DNA from: Daphnia carinata
Lineage: Eukaryota > Arthropoda > Branchiopoda > Diplostraca > Daphniidae
NCBI RefSeq assembly: GCF_022539665.2
Contig: NW_026712544.1
Location: 1-26,136 of the forward strand
Length of the DNA: 26,136 nt
Direction of reading: 5' to 3'
Shown here: piece after piece, positions 19,043 through 26,136 of the stretch
How the letters are laid out: every line of letters begins with the position of its first letter
Numbering within the stretch: position 1 is the stretch's first letter
Position numbers and translations under genes: made by a program
Notes under the pieces: generated by a model
What the model saw: only the letters and a program-made list of their open reading frames with translations
Told to the model about the DNA's origin: nothing
Databases searched by the model: none

Positions 19043-19247
19043 CATATGATCAAAATTAATTCTTTTTTTATTTTTAAATTTACTGTTCCCCTCATATTTT
19101 AATATTCTTCTCTTAGATTAAATTATTATAAATCATTTATCATATATTATAAATCATTTATCATACATATGATCAAAATTAATTCTTTTTTTATTTTTAA
19201 ATTTACTGTTCCCCTCATATTTTAATATTCTTCTCTTAGATTAAATT
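19043..19247. repeat. 123-bp tandem repeat, right arm (inverted), pass 2
   Basis: Two inverted units matching 2373-2577 without visible change. The 3:2 asymmetry between arms is thus the same in both passes. Confidence 0.93.
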
Positions 19248-19271
19248 ATTATAAATAACACTCAAATAGTT

Positions 19272-19319
19272 CTCTTCTCCCCAAGGCACATATAGTGCCT
19301 CATCTACAGGGGAGAAGAG
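19272..19319. promoter_or_regulatory. GC-rich two-tier stem-loop, right arm, pass 2
   Basis: Mirror copy of 18602-18649, identical to 2602-2649. Confidence 0.6.
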
Positions 19320-19528
19320 TTCTTATTATTTAGTAAGATTAATTTGAAGTCTTTATAAATTATACATTAGTTCTAGACTTTAGGTCTTTAATATAAACTC
19401 TTTAATCTCAAACTTTACATAAAAAGTTTAAACGCCACTTAAATTTTAACAAATGGCCCGTAAGGCTCTCATAAAAAAGTGTCAACATCTCAAAAAAGTA
19501 GGAATTTCACTCTAAAATACTTTTTTTA

Positions 19529-19780
19529 TGGTTTTTTATTTTTTGTTAATAAAATTACTTTTGTTTAAAAAAAAATGAGTTTTTAAACAAATTTTTTTTG
19601 TACGGTTATAAAAAATACAAACATTAAAAGTACTCAAAAATTATGGTAAAAAAAAGATCTTTTTTTTGATCAAAAATACTTTTAATGTTTGTATTTTTTA
19701 TAACCGTACAAAAAAAATTTGTTTAAAAACTCATTTTTTTTTAAACAAAAGTAATTTTATTAACAAAAAATAAAAAACCA
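19529..19780. repeat. Nested hairpin in right arm, pass 2
   Basis: Perfect 104-bp arms (19529-19632 and 19677-19780) with a 44-nt loop; identical to 2859-3110. Confidence 0.93.
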
Positions 19781-19893
19781 ATAATGAAAAGGGGTAACAT
19801 GTGGAAAGTATAAATACTGGGTTGTACTCAGAAATAGTGTGGTTTAATTTAAATTTTTAAATACAAAATAAATTTTACTAATATTAAATAAAA

Positions 19894-19960
19894 AGTTTGG
19901 TGCCTGACGAAAAGGATTACCTCGATACGGTAAATCATGCAGCTTATAACTGCTCAAACT
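19894..19960 (+). tRNA. trnI: tRNA-Ile (GAU), canonical position, pass 2
   Basis: As at 3224-3288, except that the T loop is two bases longer (CTTATAA instead of CTTAA). Stems are unchanged, so it still folds. Confidence 0.93.
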
Positions 19961-20019
19961 ACTACTTCTATGTTATTTTTAAATATAATTTAATTTAAAT
20001 ATAAAATAAAGGTGTGTTA

Positions 20020-20082
20020 CATGTAATGGAATTACACCAAAACTTAAAGGATCAAAACCTTTTATGCTTTTACATCAACATG
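20020..20082 (-). tRNA. trnQ: tRNA-Gln (UUG), pass 2
   Basis: Identical to 3348-3410, with loop TTTTGAT and anticodon TTG. Confidence 0.9.
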
Positions 20083-20084
20083 TA

Positions 20085-20147
20085 GGACAAGTAAGCTAAA
20101 TTAAGCTAGTGGGCTCATGCCCCATTGATAGGTTTGACCTCTTTTCC
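20085..20147 (+). tRNA. trnM: tRNA-Met (CAU), pass 2
   Basis: Identical to 3413-3475, with loop CTCATGC and anticodon CAT. Confidence 0.93.
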
Positions 20148-20150
20148 AGT

Positions 20151-21135
20151 GTGACTTTCTCCCCATCTTTAGTTTTAATATTTTTAAGTATTTTTACTAG
20201 AATTTTTTTAGTTTTATCATCACCTTCTCTTTTTATTTCTTGAGTAGGATTAGAATTAAACATTTTGGTTTTTTTACCTATCATATTAAGAAAAAAATCT
20301 AGATTAACTAGAGAAGCTTCTATTAAATACTTTTTAACTCAAACTTTAGCATCTATTTTGATTATTATCAGATCTCTTGTCTTTTTTTTGGAGTTAACAA
20401 TTTTAGCTAATTTAATTTTATTGGTAGGTTTAGCTATTAAATTAGGGGCTGCCCCCTTTCATAGTTGGGTCTTAAGAGTAGCTGAAACTTTAGGGTGAAG
20501 AAGTTTATTTATTTTATTAACAATCCAAAAGATTAATCCTTTATTTATTTTATGAAGTTTAGTAGAATGTGGTTGTGGTTTATTTAATTTATTAATTATT
20601 TCCTCTCTTATTGTTGGAGGTGTAATAGGACTTGTTCAAACAAGAACTCGTTTGTTAATAACTTTTTCTTCAATTAATCATATTGGATGACTTTTGGTGA
20701 GTTTATCTTTTGATTTATGATTAGGGTCTCTTTATTTTTTTATTTATTCAATTGTCTTATTAGCTGTAGTTCTGTTATTTGATATATTTAATATTTCTCA
20801 TATTAATGAATTGTTTTTAATTAATTTTGGCTTATCTAAGCAAGTTTTAGTATTTTTATCCATATTATCATTGGGGGGTTTACCTCCTTTTTTAGGATTT
20901 TTGCCTAAATGATTGGTTTTACAAGCTTCAATAGAGATAGGGTATTACTTACTTAGTTTAATTATAATTTTGGGTAGATTATTTACTTTATTTTTTTATT
21001 TACGTAATTACTTTTTCGGCATTTATTTTAAGAGGGTCAAATATCATAAATTTATATATTTTAAATAAGTTAAGACACTTAAATTTAATTTTTTTATCTT
21101 TTTCCATTTTAGGATTACCCCTATTTTTATTATAT
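20151..21135 (+). CDS. nad2: NADH dehydrogenase subunit 2, pass 2, with a +1 frameshift
   Basis: Same gene as 3479-4450 from GTG at 20151. An extra A in TACGTAATTAC near 21006 shifts the frame in the last sixth of the gene; pass 1 reads TACGTATTAC and is open. Past the lesion, the original frame continues through GLPLFLLY to the edge of trnW instead of stopping at GLQ as in pass 1. This is a more natural ND2 end, with an incomplete stop or a stop overlapping trnW. The best gene therefore combines features of both passes: the frameshift is likely an error and the tail may be the true one. Confidence 0.9.
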
Positions 21136-21199
21136 AGAATTTTAAGTTAACAAAACTAAAAGCCTTCAAAGCTTTAATTAAGATTTAGTCTTAAATTCT
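21136..21199 (+). tRNA. trnW: tRNA-Trp (UCA), pass 2
   Basis: Identical to 4463-4526. It directly abuts trnC with no spacer in this pass. Confidence 0.95.
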
Positions 21200-21266
21200 A
21201 GGTATAAGAAGAGCAACTTCATTTTTAAATTTGCAATTTAAAAGTTTTTTTTAAACTATTTTACCT
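21200..21266 (-). tRNA. trnC: tRNA-Cys (GCA), divergent version, pass 2
   Basis: On minus, stem TTAAA/TTTAA holds loop TTGCAAA (anticodon GCA); T stem GAAG/CTTC; acceptor AGGTAAA/TATACCT with one mismatch. Most of the sequence outside the anticodon loop differs from 4529-4595, yet it folds. It overlaps trnY by one base, and the C-rich spacer of pass 1 is missing. It looks like the same locus from another mitochondrial lineage. Confidence 0.88.
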
Positions 21267-21331
21267 AGTTTAGGAGAAAAATTCTCGTATTTAGATTTAC
21301 AATCTAATGCCTGCACTCGACCACTAAACTA
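21266..21331 (-). tRNA. trnY: tRNA-Tyr (GUA), pass 2
   Basis: Identical to 4602-4667, with loop TTGTAAA and a perfect TAGTTTA/TAAACTA acceptor. Confidence 0.93.
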
Positions 21332-21332
21332 A

Positions 21333-22866
<1,534 letters not shown>

Positions 22867-22871
<5 letters not shown>

Positions 22872-22933
22872 TATAGCAGATAAGTGCAGTAGATTTAAGC
22901 TCTACATATAAAAGTGAAAGTCTTTTTATTAGA
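22867..22933 (+). tRNA. trnL2: tRNA-Leu (UAA), pass 2
   Basis: Identical to 6203-6269, with the same 5-nt overlap with cox1. Confidence 0.95.
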
Positions 22934-22935
22934 AA

Positions 22936-23637
22936 ATGGCAACTTGAGCGCAAATTGGACTACAAAATAGAGCTTCACCTTTAATGGAGCAACTTATTTT
23001 CTTTCATGATCATGCATTACTAATTTTAATTTTAATTACCACTCTAGTAGGATACTTTATAATTAGTCTTGTAGCTAATAAATTTGTAAATCGCTACTTG
23101 TTAGATGGTCAAATAATTGAAATCATTTGAACTGTTTTACCAGCTGTAATTCTAATTATTTTAGCTCTACCTTCATTACGTTTACTTTATTTAATTGATG
23201 AAACTACTGAGCCTAGTCTTACTTTAAAAACTGTTGGACATCAATGATATTGAAGCTACGAGTATTCAGATTTTAATGACATTGAATTTGATTCCTATAT
23301 AATTCCTACAAATAGTTTAAATTCGGCTGATTTTCGTCTGTTGGAGGTAGATAACCGAGTGATTCTTCCTTATTTAACTCAAATCCGTTTATTGGTGACA
23401 GCTGCAGATGTTATTCATTCATGAACAATTCCAAGTCTAGGTATCAAGGCTGATGCAGTACCAGGCCGCCGACTTAATCAACTAAATGTATTTTTTAATC
23501 GGCCTGGTGTATTCTACGGTCAATGCTCAGAAATTTGTGGAGCTAATCACAGTTTCATGCCAATCAGTGTAGAAGCTATTAATCCTATCGATTTTTTGAA
23601 TTGAGTTAAGTCTTTTTCATCAGATAGCTTAAAGTAA
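22936..23637 (+). CDS. cox2: Cytochrome c oxidase subunit II, pass 2, mosaic
   Basis: Frame open from ATG 22936 to TAA 23635-23637, 233 residues. A patch at about 23067-23128 carries many silent changes and one Thr-to-Ala (SLVTNKF becomes SLVANKF). Near 23467 an extra CGC adds an Arg in AVPGRRLNQ just after the first CuA ligand region; pass 1 has AVPGRLNQ. An extra residue at this conserved turn is unusual and may be an error. CuA ligands CSEICGANH are intact. Confidence 0.94.
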
Positions 23638-23687
23638 GCAAAAGCCTCTTAAGCTTAGTTATGTCAATTAACGATTGGCTTTGATGA
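23617..23687 (+). tRNA. trnK: tRNA-Lys (CUU), pass 2
   Basis: Identical to 6950-7020, including the 21-nt overlap with the cox2 frame. Confidence 0.92.
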
Positions 23688-23688
23688 G

Positions 23689-23749
23689 AGAAATTAGTTA
23701 AACCATAACATTAACTTGTCATGTTAAAATTACTTTTCAAAGTATTTCT
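23689..23749 (+). tRNA. trnD: tRNA-Asp (GUC), pass 2
   Basis: Identical to 7022-7082, with anticodon loop TTGTCAT. Confidence 0.92.
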
Positions 23750-23751
23750 TT

Positions 23752-23919
23752 GTGCCACAAATTTGACCTATAAATTGAGTATTATTATTTTTAACTTTTA
23801 TTATAATTTTTATGTTTTTTACTACATTAATGTATTTTTTTAAATTTGGTAGTCATCTTTCTCAAGATAGAGGGGAAGAGATTAAGACAAATGTTGTTAT
23901 TTGTGATTGAAAATGATAG
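23752..23919 (+). CDS. atp8: ATP synthase subunit 8, pass 2
   Basis: Identical to 7085-7252: GTG start, 55 residues, PQ motif at the N-terminus, one membrane helix, TAG stop overlapping atp6 by 7 nt. Confidence 0.9.
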
Positions 23920-24587
23920 CAAATCTATTTTCTATTTTTGATCCCGCTGCTGCTTTTAATTTTCCTTTAAACTGATTTGCTTCAGTTTTAGGACTATTTT
24001 TGCTACCTTGAACATATTGAATTCAGTCTAATCGTTACTCTAAATTCTTTTCTTTAATTACACACCAACTTCATTTAGAATTTAAAACTTTAGTAGGTCC
24101 TGCTTCTTCTCAAGGACATACTTTGATTTTCATTTCATTATTTATATTTATTTTATTCAATAATTTTTTAGGACTAGCACCTTATGTGTTTACAGCTTCT
24201 AGTCATCTTGCGATGACTTTGAGTTTAGCTATACCTTTATGGTTATCATTTATAATTTATGGTTGATTTAATCATACACGACATATATTAGCTCACCTTG
24301 TTCCTTTAGGAACTCCCGGGGTTTTAATACCTTTTATAGTTTTAATTGAAACTATTAGTAATGTAATTCGGCCTGGTACTCTTGCTGTACGTTTAGCAGC
24401 AAATATAATTGCAGGACATTTACTTTTAGTTTTATTAGGTAACCAAGGACCTTCCTTATCTTCTTCTTTGTTGTCTATTCTTTTGATTACTCAAATTTTA
24501 TTATTAACTTTGGAAAGAGCTGTTGCAATTATTCAATCATATGTTTTTGCTGTTTTAGCAACTCTTTATTCTAGAGAAGTTGTATAA
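23913..24587 (+). CDS. atp6: ATP synthase subunit 6, pass 2, intact
   Basis: ATG 23913 to TAA 24585-24587, 224 residues in one open frame. This resolves the seven-T frameshift of pass 1: six T are present here. From about 24179 to 24456 it differs from pass 1 at dozens of sites, nearly all third-position or Leu/Ser synonymous changes. Protein differences are few (for example AFPLWLAF becomes AMPLWLSF, GTPGALMP becomes GTPGVLMP, ETTSNV becomes ETISNV). The conserved Arg in [17 protein letters not shown] is kept. Both versions are plausible functional ATP6. Confidence 0.96.
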
Positions 24588-25374
24588 TGTCAAATTTTAT
24601 AAATCATCCATACCATTTAGTTGATAAGAGTCCATGGCCTTTACTTAGAGCATTCAGAGTAATAAGATTAGTATCTGGGTTAGCAAAGTGATTTCATACA
24701 TTTAGTATAGATTTAGCACTAATTGGCTTGTTTACTACAACTTTAATCATAATTCAATGATGACGGGATGTAATTCGGGAAGGTACTTATCAAGGCCTGC
24801 ATACATCTCAAGTAGGAGTAGGGTTACGATGAGGGATAATTTTATTTATCGCTTCTGAAGTATTATTTTTTTTATCTTTTTTTTGGGCTTTTTTCCATAG
24901 AAGTTTAGCTCCTGCTGTAGAATTAGGAAGTTCTTGACCCCCAGCAGGAATTAAACCTTTCAATCCTTTTCAGATTCCTTTACTAAATACTGCCATTCTT
25001 TTAGCGTCAGGTGTAACTGTAACTTGAGCTCACCACGCTCTTATGGAGAATAATTATACCCAAGGCGTGCAAGGTTTATTTTTAACTGTATTTTTAGGAT
25101 TATATTTTACTTCTTTACAAGCATTAGAATATTATGAAGCTCCTTTTTCTATTGCGGATGCAGTATACGGTTCAACATTTTTTGTTGCTACAGGGTTTCA
25201 TGGTCTTCATGTTATTATTGGAACAACCTTTCTTCTTGATGTCTTATTCGTCACAGTCTAAGTCATTTTTCTAGAACTCACCATTTCGGATTTGAAGCTG
25301 CTGCTTGATACTGACATTTTGTTGATGTAGTTTGATTATTTTTGTTTATTTCAATTTATTGATGAGGTAACTAG
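24587..25374 (+). CDS. cox3: Cytochrome c oxidase subunit III, pass 2, with a -1 frameshift
   Basis: Same gene as 7921-8709 but one base shorter. Near 25238-25250 the text CTTGATGTCTTATTCGTC replaces CTTGTTTGTTTACTTCGTC. The frame then breaks and stops at 25259-25261, 45 residues short of the normal end. The downstream sequence is unchanged and would encode the normal C-terminus in the original frame. Pass 1 is intact, so this is probably an error or a failed patch junction. Confidence 0.92.
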
Positions 25375-25375
25375 T

Positions 25376-25437
25376 ATCTTTTTAATATAATAAGTATATT
25401 TGACTTCCAATCAAAATGTCCATTTTATGGAAAAGAT
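25376..25437 (+). tRNA. trnG: tRNA-Gly (UCC), pass 2
   Basis: Identical to 8711-8772. Confidence 0.93.
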
Positions 25438-25792
25438 AATCATTCTTCTAATCATTTTTACCCCTCTAGTTATAACAATCATAATTGTAGTTTTATTATT
25501 ATCTCTTATTTTAGGGAAAAAAGTAAAATTAAATCGAGAAAAAACATCCCCTTTTGAGTGTGGTTTTGATAGAAATTGTGATCATCGCCTACCTTTTTCT
25601 TTACGATTTTTTTTAATTACAATTATTTTTTTGATTTTTGATGTAGAGATTGTTATACTTTTACCTTCAATTGTCAGACTGATGAATTCAATCTTATTTT
25701 ACTGGTCAATAGTATTTATATTATTTATTTTAATTTTATTATTAGGAGTTTTTCATGAATGAAATCAAGGAGCTTTAAATTGATCTCTCTAA
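25436..25792 (+). CDS. nad3: NADH dehydrogenase subunit 3, pass 2
   Basis: Identical to 8771-9127: 118 residues, SPFECGFD loop with its Cys, LIFDVEIV helix, TAA stop. The start is ATA 25436 or ATC 25439, just after trnG. Confidence 0.95.
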
Positions 25793-25794
25793 TT

Positions 25795-25855
25795 AGGGTT
25801 GTAGTTAATTATAATATTTGATTTGCATTCAAAAGGTGTCTTTTAGACCTTCCTT
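25795..25855 (+). tRNA. trnA: tRNA-Ala (UGC), pass 2
   Basis: Identical to 9130-9190. Confidence 0.88.
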
Positions 25856-25856
25856 A

Positions 25857-25919
25857 GAGTCTGAAGTAAAATTTACATTTAGTTTCGGCCTAAAAATTGA
25901 CTTTATTAAGTCCAGACTT
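25857..25919 (+). tRNA. trnR: tRNA-Arg (UCG), pass 2
   Basis: Identical to 9192-9254. Confidence 0.92.
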
Positions 25920-25920
25920 T

Positions 25921-25987
25921 TTGGTTGAAGCTAAAGTTAGCAGCACTTCACTGTTAATGGAGTTTAGAAAATTTATTTTCCAACTAA
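25921..25987 (+). tRNA. trnN: tRNA-Asn (GUU), pass 2
   Basis: Identical to 9256-9322. Confidence 0.92.
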
Positions 25988-25988
25988 G

Positions 25989-26052
25989 GAGGCAAAAGTC
26001 AGAGAAGAGCTGCTAACTCTAACTCTAAGCGGTTCAACTCCGTTTGTGCTTC
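25989..26052 (+). tRNA. trnS1: tRNA-Ser (GCU), pass 2
   Basis: Identical to 9324-9387. Confidence 0.88.
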
Positions 26053-26053
26053 T

Positions 26054-26115
26054 GCAGTTATAGTATAAAGATTACTTTACATTTTCATTGTAAAAATGAG
26101 ATTAATTCTAATAGC
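26054..26115 (+). tRNA. trnE: tRNA-Glu (UUC), divergent 3' half, pass 2
   Basis: The 5' half and anticodon arm match 9389-9453, but from 26101 the sequence diverges. The T arm is three bases shorter (GAG/TTC stem) and the acceptor 3' strand is TAATAGC instead of TAACAGC. It can still fold weakly. Confidence 0.85.
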
Positions 26116-26116
26116 T

Positions 26117-26136
26117 TGTCTTTAAATTTAACAATT
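26117..26136 (-). tRNA. trnF: tRNA-Phe 3' end, divergent, partial
   Basis: The last 20 bases start with TGTCTTT where pass 1 has TGTCCTT at 9454-9460. This is the acceptor 3' strand of trnF from the divergent lineage, cut by the window end. The rest cannot be checked. Confidence 0.6.

Larger units (their letters stand above)
17911..20010. repeat. Giant inverted-repeat control region, pass 2
   Basis: Same architecture as 1251-3338 and 12 bases longer: 2 extra in the left trnI, 8 in the second left-arm tandem unit (AATTTAAT duplicated near 18798), and 2 in the right trnI. The base of the left nested hairpin is perfectly complementary here, unlike pass 1, so pass 2 looks like the better version of that spot. 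Confidence 0.9.

Overview
This window is animal mitochondrial DNA from an arthropod, most likely a pancrustacean (crustacean or insect). The evidence is the AT-rich composition, the use of TGA as Trp and AGA/AGG as Ser (invertebrate mitochondrial code), and a gene order that matches the ancestral pancrustacean order: I-Q-M-nad2-W-C-Y-cox1-L2-cox2-K-D-atp8-atp6-cox3-G-nad3-A-R-N-S1-E-F(-)-nad5(-)-H(-)-nad4(-)-nad4L(-)-T-P(-)-nad6-cob-S2-nad1(-)-L1(-)-rrnL(-)-V(-)-rrnS(-)-control region. trnL2 between cox1 and cox2 is the pancrustacean hallmark. I cannot name the species.

One genome unit is about 16,660 bp. Bases 1-9476 are repeated head to tail as 16661-26136. The contig is therefore either an over-circularised assembly of a circular genome or a piece of a real head-to-tail dimer. 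Layout: 1-426 is the 5' part of rrnL; 427-1250 is trnV and rrnS; 1251-3338 is a giant inverted-repeat control region with trnI at both ends; 3348-9453 is the plus-strand block trnQ to trnE; 9454-12622 is the minus block trnF-nad5-trnH-nad4-nad4L; 12923-14761 is trnT, trnP, nad6, cob and trnS2; 14775-17145 is nad1, trnL1, rrnL and trnV on minus; 17146-26136 is the second pass through rrnS to the start of trnF.

Two things are unusual. First, the control region is a palindrome of about 2.1 kb. Each roughly 1-kb arm carries a trnI gene at its outer end, a perfect 104-bp nested hairpin, a short GC-rich two-tier stem-loop, and 123-bp tandem repeats (three in the left arm, two in the right). Each strand leaving the control region therefore meets a trnI first: minus into the rRNA block, plus into trnQ/trnM/nad2.

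Second, the two passes are identical over long stretches but differ in sharply bounded patches (rrnS, trnI, trnC, three places in cox1, cox2, atp6, trnE/trnF). In the protein genes the differences are almost all synonymous; one cox1 patch has 39 differences in 185 bases with one amino-acid change. This is not sequencing noise. It implies a second, selected mitochondrial lineage mixed into the contig by heteroplasmy, pooled individuals, recombination or chimeric assembly. Separate single-base indels do look like sequence errors: +1 in atp6 pass 1, +1 in cob, +1 in nad2 pass 2 and -1 in cox3 pass 2. The first, third and fourth are contradicted by the other pass.

The genes encode 13 inner-membrane subunits of complexes I, III, IV and V, two rRNAs and 22 tRNAs (trnI doubled). 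Transcripts are probably cut at tRNAs (punctuation model), which fits the tight spacing and several incomplete stop codons.
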